From NCBI GenBank assembly GCA_964017065.1, contig OZ024792.1, forward strand, positions 2,351,754 to 2,415,753: a DNA stretch of 64,000 nucleotides, given 5' to 3'. The translations under genes were made by a program, and so were the position numbers. Numbering within the stretch: the first letter of the stretch is position 1; every line of letters begins with the position of its first letter. This stretch comes from Haliclona indistincta. Its lineage: Eukaryota > Porifera > Demospongiae > Haplosclerida > Chalinidae. Of this stretch, positions 23,901 to 33,834 are shown in pieces. The notes beneath the pieces were generated by a model. It saw only the letters and a program-made list of their open reading frames with translations. It searched no databases and had not been told where the DNA came from.

Positions 23901-26900
23901 CTCAAGAAGGAACAGTTGAAGTGTGATTGAATGTCACTAAGAGCCAAGCACCAAATCAACCGAACAAGCCTCAAAATGACTCATTGTTTTCATGTACTTC
24001 ACTGTAGTTTGCTGTAGGTTGTTACCCGGTACATGTACTTGTGTCAGTGCATACGCACTAGACAGAGTATGCTGTAGGTTGTTACCCATTTCTCCTAGCC
24101 TATTGGTACATGTACTCATACGCACTAGACAGAGTATGCTGTAGGTTGTTACCCATTTCTCCTAGCCTATTGGTACATGTACTCATATACACTAGACAGA
24201 GTATGCTGTAGGTTGTTACCCATTTCTCCTAGCCTATTGGTACATGTACTCATATACACTAGACAGAGTATGCTGTAGGTTGTTACCCATTTCTCCTAGC
24301 CTATTGGTACATGTACTCATATACACTAGACAGAGTATGCTGTAGGTTGTTACACGCTTTTCCTATTGGTACATGTACTCATATACACTAGACAGAGTAT
24401 GCTGTGGGTTGTTACACGCTTCTCCTATTGGTACATGTACTCATATACACTAGACAGAGTATGCTGTGGGTTGTTACACGCTTCTCCTATTGGTACATGT
24501 ACTCATATGCACTAGACAGAGTATGCTGTGGGTTGTTACACGCTTCTCCTATTGGTACATGTACTCATATGCACTAGACAGAGTATGCTGTGGGTTGTTA
24601 CACGCTTCTCCTATTGGTACATGTACTCATATGCACTAGACAGAGTATGCTGTGGGTTGTTACACGCTTCTCCTATTGGTACATGTACTCATATGCACTA
24701 GACAGAGTTTGCTGTAGGTTGTTACACGCTTCTCCTATCGGTACATGTACTTGTGGTAGTGCATACGCACTAGACAGAGTATGCTGTTGGTTGACAGACT
24801 CGTTATTCATGTATTTTTCATACACACACAAACGAGTTCCTCTAGGTTCTTCGTGGCCTGCTCTATGGTGTGCCGGTGTGTGAGAGGGTGGGAGGGCAGC
24901 GACGCAGTGTGACTACCTAGTGATGGTGCTACCTGGAAGCTTCAAGTTACAGACAACACTGCTACGTACAGTTGACCTCGCTCACACCTTCTCTCCCTCT
25001 GCTCCGTCGTCCCCCGGTGCTCCGTAGCTCCACCAGTAGCTCAGTCGTCCCCCGGTGTCTCAAAGAGGAGACCCAGGGGCAGAGGAAGCACGCTCAGGAG
25101 AGGAGACCCAGGGGCAGAGAAAGCACGCTCAGGACGACGCTTGCAATGATTTTGTCCATTTTGTTTTTGTTACGCCCATGTCACGCCCTCAGCACTGCTT
25201 CCTTAGCGTTTACGATACAGAACTGTTGCTCGTTGTGCGTACGGAACGTTCGTTATTCTTCATCCTCTCAATTTTTCCCTTCCCTCTCAATTTTCCCCGT
25301 TTTATTGCTTCCGCCCAATTTTTTTTTCCCCCCGCCCAAAAGTCTCTTATCCCCCAAGCCTCGGTAGAGCATCAGACTTTTAATCTGAGGGTCAAGGGTT
25401 CGAGTCCCTTATAGGGCGCTTAAAGTTTTTATTTTTTTCTTCAAGGGTTTTGAAATTCTTTAAGGTGGCGGTATACCCGTTTTTATGAATATTAATGAGC
25501 GACTTTCTTTTATCTGCAGCTCGTGACAGAGCAACGCTAGCAGCGTGAAACTCGCTCTGATGCATCAATGAGTGTGTCTCAATGTATAATGCAGCTTGAA
25601 ACGTTGCACAATATTCTACACCAAGGAATAATGTAGGAACAATCGACATCGTACGGATACGCGTTTTTCTAGCCAAAATCTCTCCTGACTAACCGTGCAG
25701 CAAAGGTTACCAGCTAAAATTCGACTCTTATAAACCATTTCTAGGTGCTGACGAAGAGTTTTGTTGACCCACGCTGAACGTAGCTGTTCTATGCATCGAC
25801 AAACATGGACGACACTGCAAAATCAGCCATGATTTAGAATGTAAAAGTGTTTTTCTTAAAATCAGAAAAAGTAATTGCAGAAAACTCTTCGTCAGCACCT
25901 AGAAATGGTTTATAAGAGTCGAATTTTAGCTGGTAACCTTTGCTGCACGGTTAGTCAGGAGAGATTTTTGGCTAGAAAAATGCGTATCTGTACGTTCCTA
26001 CATTATTCCTTGGTGTAGAATATTGTGCAACGTTTTAAGCTGCATTATACATTGAGACACACTCATTGATGCATCAGAGCGAGTTTCACGCTGCTAGCGT
26101 TGCTCTGTCACGAGCTGCAGATAAAAGAAAGTCGCTCATTAATATTCATAAAAACGGGTATACTGCCACCTTAACTTCTTCATGATCTTGCAGACCGTAG
26201 AGCCCTGCCTTCTTGCTGCTGTGATACTAGTCTGTCCCCTACTATAGAATCACGCACAGCCGTGACTGCCTGTCAATCGACTGGAAGTATGCTGTGCGTG
26301 GAAATCCGCCCAAATCTCCGCTCAGGACTGCGCCCAACGGTTATGGCATATAATATGGGCGTGTCCTGAAGGCGGGGCGTAAGCAGGCCCAATGTTATGA
26401 TCTTAGCAGCACCTGCACTTCCTTTCTGTGGCAGGTGCTGAGCTGTTGCAAGATCACCAATAGGAGTGTTCTTAAGACTAATCATGATCTCGAAGCTGAG
26501 ATAGATTATTATTATAATTATATATTTTTTATTTATGTCCACAGTGCTATTGACATAATTATTATGAGATAGAGTGTCATCATGATTAATAGGGTTGATA
26601 CCAGTGTCACGTACTGACTAGCCTAGGAGGTCCCTGTAGGCGTGGTATGGTGGGAGGGTTGACCAGCCAGCGCCTTTGCTACTGCTGCCAGCGACTCTCT
26701 GGGTGTCCGGACGTACAGTAAGTATGCCGATGACTCCCAGCGACCTAAGGTCTTGATGAGGTAATCTGGGATGCCCGCTGCCACCACCGCGGCGGTAGCT
26801 GCCCCAAATCTGAAGCTGTGACCTGAGTAGTCAGACGGGTCGATGCCAGCCTTGCCCAGGCAGGGCACGCCTCACCCCAGCGATGAACTGCTGCTTCAGC

Positions 26901-29900
26901 AGCGGGGAGCCGACATGGTGAACAAAAAGAGTACCGTGTGCGCTTGGGCGTGCGACCATGTAGTTGAGCATGGCCACCACTGGACACAGGTCGGTATTAG
27001 TTATGCCGAGATAAATCGATACACCCTCACCAAATGGGTCTGTTTTTGCCCGGCACAGGCGTACGCTGACCACCGAAGGGGCAGAACGGGAACCGACGGA
27101 CACATCGGCGGCTGAGATTGCTGGGGGGTCTGAAGATGTCTGCAGTGTAAATTCTCCCGACCGTAGGAAGCCGAAGAATGCCAGACACGCAGCTGCCCAC
27201 AGCATTTGGGCCTCGTAAGAGTTCTCGGCTGACCACAAAGAGAGAAGTTCTCGCATTATCGGGGGAGTGATTGGTAATCGCTGTCTCGCAGTTGGGGCAC
27301 GGGAGCGCTGGATGCCCCTAAGTGTATAGTGCAGGCGAGCCCACTCCTCCCAGTTGGGGGCGGGGAGCCCCGCCTGCACCTGCAGATGGCGTAGTGCGGA
27401 CAAGTACGATTTTATCGTCTGTGGTTGGAGACCCTGATATGCTAGGTACGCTGCAAATAGGCTAAGGGTTGATTCAGCAAGTGGCAATGGTGGGAGATTA
27501 TATAGAAGACAAAAATTGAGGTACCGCTTCTGAGCGGAATTGTACGAAGTCATTGTGTTCTTAGCTAGACCCTTCGCAAAAAACTCCTGAACAAGCTGAC
27601 CCAGTGAGGAGATGTCCAGGCTGGGGCTGGGTGTAGAAGTAGCTCCTTGAGAGGTGGTGGGATGGCAACTGGGGTTAGAAGTTGCTCCTGCTGGAAGAGA
27701 GAAACAAATGTATCCCGGCGATTCCGTGATAGTGCATCAGCTGCTTTGTTAGATTTACCCGGAACATGCTTAGCTATGTACTCAAATTTGAACTCGGCTT
27801 GGAAGAAAAACAAGCACCTGAGTAGGTGTGTCATCATATGGTCCTTAGATGATCTGGAGGTCACTGCTATCACTGCGGCCATGTTGTCACAGCAAAACAG
27901 CACAGTTTTTCCAGACCACTCTTTCTCCCAGATAGCGGCGCTTGCAACCATTGGGAGGAGCTCTTTGGCTGGAAGGTACCCTTGGACCAGAGGCGGAAGT
28001 GGACTAAACACGCCGGATCGAGCCTCCAGAGAGAGGAGATCGTCAGTGTAGACATACTGGTTGTTGATGACATTGGCTCCGCCTACGGGAGGAGAGCAGT
28101 TATGTGAATAGTTGGATAGGAAATATTAATTAATGTCCCCGCGAGGGACATCATTATTGAATCAATGATGATAATGAGGACATGATTGTGAATGCCCCTT
28201 GGCAGCGAGATAATGAGTGTGTGTTGAGTAATGGTTATGTAACTGATGGTGACTATGCCACTGGTGTCTGTTCCTGCACCCATGAAGCGAAGTCTATGGC
28301 TTGGTTATAGCCGGGATCAAGGCAGGAGGTAGCCTTCCTTTGTCTTCTCGCTTCTCAGGGCACTGTGGTAGGGCATGGCCATTGCTGTTGCACGATGAGC
28401 AAGCATGTGTATAGGGGCACGAGGCTGCCGAGAACGGGCTGGTGCCCTTCTTAAAGCGGCAACAGACTTATTCCGATGCTCTCGGGTTAGCCGCTGGGTA
28501 TGGTTTAAAGCGTTGAGACTTGCTGGGTCCTGGGGGTGCAGGCTTAGGTTTTGGGTTGCTTTCTGTATAGAGGGCACACTGGTCCGTTGTGTGGTCCGGG
28601 AAATGGCATAGTGAGCATGAGTCACCGGCACGGAGGACGGTTGCGGCCATGATAGATGGCGCTAGGTCGTTCCAGGGGAGCACAATTCCAGCGGCGCGCT
28701 GTTGGCAGAACAGCTGGTCGTATGCAAGTCACCCACCCCCCCCCGGATGCTTGCGAGACTGATGGATCACAATCTGAGCGTAAGCTGCCATGTCTCGTGT
28801 TGTCTGGCAATCACTTGACGCCACCATGAATGATAGGAAGTAGAAAACCCAGGTGAGTGGGTCTGAGATGGAGCACAGCCTCACAGTTGTCTGGGGGGAG
28901 TGAACCACCACTACGTTGCCGAGGCCTTGGATGCGCTCGACGAGTGTGACGTTGTCCAGCAGCAGCTCCTTCAGGTCAAGGTAAAGCCCCAGAATGCATC
29001 TTTTCCACTGCCTTCGCTGGGATTGGTGGTAGGACCGGTGAATATGCCAAGGGCTTGGGCTTTGGGGTGGCTCCCATAGAGCTACCAGAAACAGACGCCA
29101 GCAGAGTTTGCAGCGTCGGGATACTGGGCATGGGGGTGGTTCCAGACAGTGAGGTTGGGGGAGTGCTGCCGCCCAGGGACCATGTGGGAATGCTCCCCAG
29201 AGCACAGGAGGATAGCATAGAGAAAAAGCTGCTAGTAGTGGAAGCGGCAATGGTTGTACCTGCAGATGCACTCTCACTTAGTCTCTGAATCAACTTGCAC
29301 ATAGTAACCGATAAGCACCTACCACGCCTACTCGTGCCATGCAGACAAGCACGATTATTCCCTATGCTGTCCTGTGTACAACAACTATGGCTCCTGTGTT
29401 GTTCAGAACTTGTCCTTGAAGAATGGATGTGGGAGCCTTTGTGAGTGTGGTAATAATACGACTGCTGTTTACAAACTTGCTATAGGAAGAACACAGCCTT
29501 ATTAAAGTTGGCGACCACTTAAATTGTGTCAATATATCTGAGTGCTGTCTAACATCTACTATTGCCTTGGAGTATCACATACCAAACCATGCCCGTTTTC
29601 AGTTCAGAACGTAAGCTCACTATGCCTTGGTTCAAGCTTCTTTGCTTAACTTTAAAATGTTGTCTAGCAATGTTTATACTCTGAGGCAATGATCCATCAT
29701 TGCCATTGGTTCTAGAAGCCTGGGCACTGTTACTAGCATGCTAACAGTATGTGTGAACTGAGGGCTGTAGCTATGTATACATCTGAGCTGTACAGGTCTA
29801 TGGAGAATAAAGAAAATATAAAAAATTGGTTGAGAGAGAGTTATTCTGACTTTGATTTTAATTCAGAGAACCACTGTAACAGAAACAACAATGGGTAAAT

Positions 29901-32900
29901 AATATCAAACTTATGGAGATTCAGTATACAAACAGGCAGATAGTTCAGTGAGCATCGTTCACTGTTTCCCAGCGTTCTATTGGTTTACTTTGATATTTTT
30001 ACTCAAGGAGTACAGTCTCTTTCCCTTGGCAGTGTTGCGTATAGGCATACAGTGCCTGCTAGGACCAGCTGCTTGCTGTACGTGAGACTGAGACAGATGA
30101 GAAGAAACTGCTCCTGTTACAACTGCTTTTCCTTTACCTCTTGATTTTCCTCATGTTCTTTGTCCAGCAGCTGTAGCCTGAGTTGGGATTCGTTTGCCAT
30201 GTCGTATTTTACCCATGTCCCAGCCAAATTGATGAAAGCATGATGCCAATTTTGATTCTGATAGTCTACTAGAAATATGCTTATTGAACTTGTTCGAAAA
30301 TCTGGAGACTCCACTGAGTCCACTCATAAGTTGTGGGCTACGGGAAGATAACAATTTCTTGAGGTTAGAGCACATTTGATAAATGCCTTGACAAACCCTC
30401 TCATACTCGTCAACTACACATGTACATCATCTTCAGCTCTTCTAACTTCTTCAATCGAGGCTCGAACTAGATCCCATGCACTTTGTACTCCACGTGGGCT
30501 ACCCTGGGATCTGACCAAGTTAGTGCTGAGCGGTATTTTGTTTCTGCATGCGGTGCGATATATGAATTGAATATTGTGGTATAATTTATTGTGGTATTAG
30601 TTGTCACTAGTACAAAAAGAAAGAATATCTAGTCACGTAAATTACTGGCAAGAAAAATTAGAAAGTTAACTTTATCAGGATGCAAAGAAGTTTCTTTTAC
30701 TATTTACTATGTTTCTTCCCACACTAAAAACTAGTTCAGATGGCACACTGCTTGCACAAGCGCACAGATATTTTCGAGCAACAGAGGAGAGTAGTGGTAG
30801 GCGATTTGCTTCAAGCTTCCACCAGTCTAGTGGGTGTTCATCAATGTCCATAGTGGGATATTGCATGAAAATGTCAACTTAGGTAGTGGAGCACCAATGA
30901 TCATAGGTACTCATGGTGGATTATCAAGATCATCATGCATTCCACTGATGACCATTCGTGCCCAAAGACGTAACTGAGGTACGGAATAGGTGTCATCGTG
31001 AGTTTCTTGCAGTTGCCTTAAATTAGTATCAATCTCTTCATCACGTGCCTGTCTCTTATTCACAACACTGTCATTGCCAGACTTTTGGCCTTCAGCTAGT
31101 CTATCCTCTAGTGGGTCTGCACATCCTTCACACCACAAGAACACTTCACTACCAGATGGATACCGTCGATACATCATCATTAAGTCCTCCTTACTCGAAA
31201 GCCATCTCTTTGTCTGATGTCTGCCCTCGAAATAGCCCAAGTTGTACTTGCTGTTATGATGGGGGACCTCCTCTAGCTCTTCTCCTAAGGCATCTTTCAC
31301 ATGTTGGACTGAAGAGAATCTCTCTGAAAAATGATGAAGTTCACGAACAGTAAACTTTCGTTTTATGAGTGGGTCGAATATGATAATAATAATTTATGTG
31401 GATATTATATTGATAATAATATGCGGACAAGTGAAATTGATTGATCATGTGCATAGTTGACTGAGTTACTTAGCATCTTTTATGAGTTTGGCTATTCGTA
31501 GCGCACTCTCCTCTTCTTTCTTCTTTCTCATCTCTGCTGCGGCTCTCCTCCTCTTTCTTTCTCCTTCTCTTCTTGCTGCTCTTTTTTCTGCCTCTAAAGT
31601 CTGAATTCTTGCTCTCATCTCTTGCTCTTCAGCCAATTTCTTCTCCTGAGCTCTAGATTTCATTTCTTTCTCAATTCTTTCCTTCTCGGTTCTTTCTTCT
31701 TCTAGCTTCTCCTTTATCTCTTCTTCAAACTCTTTCCTTGATCTCTTCATCACTCCTCTCTTTGCTGTTCTCACTCTCTTTTTCCTTTTCTTCCACCTCA
31801 ATCTTCTTCTTGCTGTCCTCACTCTTTTCTTCCACTATCTTCCTCTTGTTGCTCTCATTCTTTGTTCCCTCATCCTCCTTCCTTTCTTCATATTCACACC
31901 CCGATCCCGATCCCTCCTCATCCTCGAACATCAGGGATTTAAAAAAAGGACCACATGACTTTGTCTGTATTAAAGTACGTATAAACGCAAACAGCAGATA
32001 AACTGAACGCTTTCTTCTATTCTAGTATTTACCTTCTGCACGCTCTCTACTCGCCTTCTGCACGCTCTCTACTCGCCTTCTGCACGCTCTCCACTCGCCT
32101 TTTGCTCTTTAGATCTTCCTACTCGCCTTCTGCTCTTCAGATCTCGCCACTCCTCGTGTTGGTTCGGCTCCTCCTCAAATTTTACTCAATTCTTCAAATT
32201 TTTTTCTTTTCGCCCTCCCTTTCCCCCCCTTTTTTCCCCCCGCTCACAGTCCTTTATCCCCCGACTCATCTATAGGTCTTTGCAGGATAGGCTGAAGTTT
32301 AATCCTAATGCCAAAACCTGGTCTTCGGAACAATTGATCACCCTTTCGCTCAGGTTTATAACAGTTATTTGTTTGGAAACTGACGGTCTGTCCTGTGTGG
32401 TTGGTAAGGGCTAGTTTCGTATTTGTCTAGCTTTGACATTATGATACACTACAGCGGCCCAGTGACTTGGCCATTGCTTTATTCTGACTAAAGTGTCGTC
32501 ATTAATCAAGGAGGTCAGCGAATGCTCAACAGTCACAATGTTCTTGCTTCTTTTTTCAGCTGATGCTCTCTTGCTTTCTACCATTTCAAGGTTCCTGGTT
32601 TTCGAGCGATAACGGGTCTTCTGCCTCATACTTTCGATCTCATTTTTTGCAATGTCTTCTCTTGAGGAGACAAGTTCACTGGGTCCAATCACATCTTCAA
32701 AAAAACTTTGCCAGCTTCACGATGGTTCACTGAGCTCTTGCAGCTTGTGTTGTTGGTATGCATCAATAAGCTCAAGAATAGCCAACTTAACGTCTGCTAA
32801 TACAGTGCTTCCGGCTTATAGAGCTACAACTTTTAAGATTATTAGTGTTCTGCTACTAAAAGTGTACCAATCTTTGTTTCCACTTATATCTCTTGCATTT

Positions 32901-33627
32901 ATAGAGTTTGCAAGAAAAATGTTGATAGTCGAGTTACCAGCCGTTCTCTTTATTGAGGCTAATACAGTAGCGCCATATTTATGACATCATAACCATTTGC
33001 ACAACGTCACATGGATCCACCCATCTCTACTGTAACAGTAGCTTGGATAACTCACAGCAACTTTCCACAACTTAGTAGGCACGAAAATGCTGGGTTGAAA
33101 CGATTTTCGTTTGTTTTTGGTGTTGGTGTTACCTGTTTCAGCAGATTTTTTGCCTCGTCCTCAGGCTTAAATTATTCAGAGAGCCTGGGAACGAGGCTAG
33201 ATTTTTCTTAGTTACTGTAATTGTTATGTTTTTATCCATTGTCACTATTCTATAGGGTCACCTCAACAGCAGTGGGCTTACTCTCGAGGCATCTTTCACA
33301 CCCGACTCTAAATACGTTATATCAGGTGATGTCAGTACTATCAATCCTGCTCATGACATCTTCACGTCTCCAGGCTCTCAAGATGGTACAGTACATGTCT
33401 GGTCAGTGAAGACTGGTGAGGAGATAGTCACCCTTGATGGTGGTCACCCAACACCTACCCACTGTGTCCAGTGCAACCCTAAATACCTCACCCTAGCGTC
33501 TGCTGGAAGAAGCTTAGTGAGTAATTTAGCTACCTTATGGAGTAGAGATTATAGTCATTTTTCTTTCCAGGCATTCTGGCTGCCAGCTACTGAAGAATGG
33601 ATACCATCACATGAACTAGCAAAGTGA
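16862..33627 (+). CDS. WDR82: WDR82 (Swd2), WD40 subunit of SET1/COMPASS and PNUTS-PP1 complexes, with a 15-kb intron
   Basis: Exons 16862-17040, 17089-17186, 17239-17305, 17371-17470, 17687-17806, 17930-18088, 33256-33325, 33374-33516 and 33571-33627 give 330 aa without a frame break. Diagnostic blocks are [71 protein letters not shown] and [10 protein letters not shown], close to human WDR82. The protein is a seven-blade propeller that recruits SET1 H3K4 methyltransferase to Ser5-phosphorylated Pol II and acts in transcription termination. Exons 6 and 7 lie 15,167 bp apart (18089-33255); all other introns are below 500 bp. The giant intron is filled with mobile DNA. Both halves look intact, so the gene is probably functional. 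The last exon uses a 46-55-bp intron on each side. Confidence 0.9.
17872..17913. repeat. (CT)n microsatellite in WDR82 intron 5
   Basis: About 20 CT dinucleotides immediately upstream of the acceptor of WDR82 exon 6, where they lengthen the polypyrimidine tract. Confidence 0.9.
18089..18723. other. 5' flank of the transposon-like gene
   Basis: No gene. From 18496 to 18626 there are direct repeats of CTAGGTC and CTAGGTCGTAGG together with tandem CGTCACGAGC-like blocks, just before the transposon gene's start codon. They may be promoter or subterminal transposase-binding sites of the element; no matching inverted terminus was found on the right. Confidence 0.4.
18724..23930 (+). CDS. Large transposon-like protein: cysteine-rich domain, RNase-H-like candidate core, two coding minisatellites
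   Basis: Exons 18724-20595, 20717-21901, 21952-22161, 22211-22325, 22382-23595 and 23685-23930 encode 1,613 aa, all in frame. Order: N-terminal helix with a [12 protein letters not shown] motif and CSCGWH; a Ser/Thr/Ala-rich linker of 23-residue repeats; a cysteine-rich domain ([31 protein letters not shown]); a long core with [39 protein letters not shown] and [11 protein letters not shown]; seven copies of a 17-residue Pro-rich repeat; a charged region; and a terminal finger ([12 protein letters not shown]...WCPYSDD). From memory it resembles cysteine-rich proteins multiplied in fish, cnidarian and sponge genomes (possibly DUF6729) that look like transposases with Asp-based active sites; I could not verify this. 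It lies within WDR82 intron 6, same strand. Start ATG follows TCGAG at 18719. Confidence 0.72.
19081..19986 (+). repeat. 69-bp coding minisatellite (Ser/Thr/Ala linker)
   Basis: Tandem 69-bp units encoding [20 protein letters not shown] plus SST or LST. The two variants alternate, giving a 138-bp higher-order unit. About 11-13 units. Frame is kept throughout. Because no stop arises on the other strand either, a long antisense ORF overlaps it; that is an artefact of composition. Confidence 0.93.
22426..22785 (+). repeat. 51-bp coding minisatellite (Pro-rich linker)
   Basis: Seven nearly identical 51-bp units encoding [17 protein letters not shown] inside exon 5 of the transposon-like gene. 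Near identity at synonymous sites indicates recent expansion or homogenisation. Confidence 0.95.
24005..24800. repeat. 62-67-bp minisatellite
   Basis: About 12-13 tandem units starting GACAGAGTATGCTGTAGGTT and containing the palindrome GGTACATGTAC. The left units are 67 bp (with CCCATTTCTCCTAGCC) and the right units 62 bp (with CACGCTTCTCC), so the array consists of two blocks that expanded separately. It starts directly 3' of the transposon-like gene. Confidence 0.93.
24801..25355 (-). repeat. Copy of the leader of the purine-rich element (see 31932-32275)
   Basis: Read on the minus strand, the sequence begins GGGGGATAAGAGACT and runs through a purine-rich tract to two copies of a 34-bp block containing GAGCGTGC (25059-25132). 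The same start (GGGGGATAAAGGACTG), the purine tract and GAGCGTGC repeats recur at 31932-32275. The left limit is not defined; 24801-24960 shows nothing recognisable. Confidence 0.5.
25356..25419 (+). pseudogene. tRNA-Lys(UUU)-like sequence lacking its 5' acceptor strand
   Basis: D-arm remnant CGGTAGAGC, anticodon stem TCAGA/TCTGA around loop CTTTTAA (anticodon TTT at 25379-25381), variable loop, T-arm AGGGTTCGAGTCCCT and acceptor 3' strand ATAGGGC are all present. The 5' acceptor strand (expected CCCTAT) and part of the D-arm are replaced by the end of the purine/pyrimidine repeat (TTATCCCCCAAGCC). A T-rich terminator follows. It cannot fold to a normal tRNA. Confidence 0.75.
25464..26170. 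mobile_element. Foldback element (707 bp) with about 295-bp inverted arms and TTAA flanks
   Basis: Arms 25464-25763 and 25880-26170 are nearly perfect reverse complements around a loop of about 116 bp. Ends are GGTGGCGGTATACCCG and CGGGTATACTGCCACC. TTAA occurs on both sides (25460-25463, 26171-26174), consistent with a TTAA target duplication. No coding capacity. Confidence 0.9.
26171..26619. other. Spacer without recognised content
   Basis: No ORF or repeat recognised between the foldback element and the DIRS-like remnant. Confidence 0.5.
26620..27553 (-). pseudogene. Tyrosine recombinase of the DIRS-like element, frameshifted
   Basis: The ORF at 27553-26831 has the N-terminal SAM-like fold ([23 protein letters not shown]) and the first catalytic Arg in [10 protein letters not shown]. 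It breaks at about 26860; the adjoining frame (26868-26623) carries the rest of the site: HSFRFGAAT (His-x-x-Arg) and the Tyr in [10 protein letters not shown]. All four signature residues are present but in two frames, so the gene is dead. Confidence 0.82.
27565..28083 (-). pseudogene. RNase H domain of the DIRS-like element
   Basis: Contains [13 protein letters not shown] (first Asp region), [13 protein letters not shown] (second Asp region) and a C-terminal block, [19 protein letters not shown], typical of retroelement RNase H. It has no own start: it is the 3' part of a polyprotein whose RT is missing. It lies 11 bp upstream of the recombinase ORF. Confidence 0.75.
28318..29302 (-). pseudogene. 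gag-like region of the DIRS-like element, frameshifted
   Basis: Starts [15 protein letters not shown], Ser/Pro-rich, shifts frame near 28990, and continues through a helical part ([20 protein letters not shown]). Then a CCHC knuckle [14 protein letters not shown] and, after a stop, a second cysteine-rich motif CCRFKKG...[20 protein letters not shown], of the kind found in gag-like proteins of tyrosine-recombinase retroelements. Confidence 0.6.
29303..30674. other. Interval without recognised gene
   Basis: A weak minus-strand ORF (30323-30117; [19 protein letters not shown] then a charged tail) may be debris of the neighbouring transposon. The rest shows nothing recognisable. Confidence 0.4.
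30675..30866 (-). pseudogene. hAT transposase C-terminal dimerisation fragment
   Basis: The ORF reads [20 protein letters not shown] followed by [27 protein letters not shown]. This is the hAT C-terminal signature: W-W-x8-P-x-L-x-x-x-A-R-K-x-L ... S-x-x-x-E-x-x-F-S. The usual SER is SEL here. The catalytic core is missing. Confidence 0.8.
30911..31375 (-). pseudogene. Transposon-associated protein fragment with one CxxC motif
   Basis: Continuous frame from [19 protein letters not shown] through [19 protein letters not shown] to [10 protein letters not shown] and an acidic C-terminus. No family named with confidence. It lies between the coiled-coil ORF and the hAT fragment on the same strand, so it may be the N-terminal accessory part of the same element. 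Confidence 0.45.
31466..31931 (-). pseudogene. Highly charged coiled-coil ORF, frameshifted
   Basis: Starts [11 protein letters not shown] at 31931; Glu/Lys-rich, then changes frame at about 31740 into a long helix ([20 protein letters not shown] ... [20 protein letters not shown]). Composition makes it a coiled coil. It sits directly after the purine-rich leader and probably belongs to that element. Low complexity makes any homology unreliable. Confidence 0.45.
31932..32275 (-). repeat. Purine-rich 5' leader with GAGCGTGC/GAGTA tandem repeats
   Basis: On the minus strand: GGGGGATAAAGGACTG at 32263, a G/A-rich tract, then three copies of a 20-bp unit (GAGCGTGCAGAAGGCGAGTA or near) at 32030-32100. 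Sister copy at 24801-25355. Confidence 0.6.
32276..33255. other. Right end of WDR82 intron 6
   Basis: Contains a 93-codon minus-strand ORF (32692-32411; [20 protein letters not shown]) of unknown kind and a 55-bp hairpin at 33147-33200 (GCCTCGTCCTCAGGC / GCCTGGGAACGAGGC) matching the ends of the 9-bp-TSD element family at 50-55 kb. Nothing else recognised. Confidence 0.45.
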
Positions 33628-33834
33628 CTGTTGCCCAATTATAATATTGATAGTCAGTTGATAGTTTCTGTTCCAACATTTTACAAAAATAATAGTGATG
33701 GGGAGAATGAGGTGTAAACAACTTAATAGTAATCATAGCTGGCATGAACATTCTAGGAATCGTGACTAATTAATGTAGTGCATAATAATACTATGCTCTG
33801 CATGGTATCGGTAGTAGTCTGGAGTGTATGCACA

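Larger units (their letters stand above)
26620..29302 (-). mobile_element. DIRS-like (tyrosine-recombinase) retrotransposon remnant
   Basis: On the minus strand the order is gag-like region (29302-28318), RNase H (about 28083-27565) and tyrosine recombinase (27553-26620), the order of DIRS elements. Reverse transcriptase should lie between gag and RNase H but only about 240 bp are there, so it has been deleted. Frameshifts occur in gag and the recombinase. The short hairpin TGTCCC/GGGACA (28134-28151) lies in the deletion scar. Terminal repeats were not found. Confidence 0.75.

Noticed and set aside
24005..24800. CRISPR-like spacing of repeats
   Set aside because: Units are contiguous minisatellite copies with no unique spacers, in an animal genome.
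24972..25414. Two overlapping ORFs (131 and 119 aa)
   Set aside because: They run over a pyrimidine-rich repeat and the tRNA-like sequence; no start context or domain.
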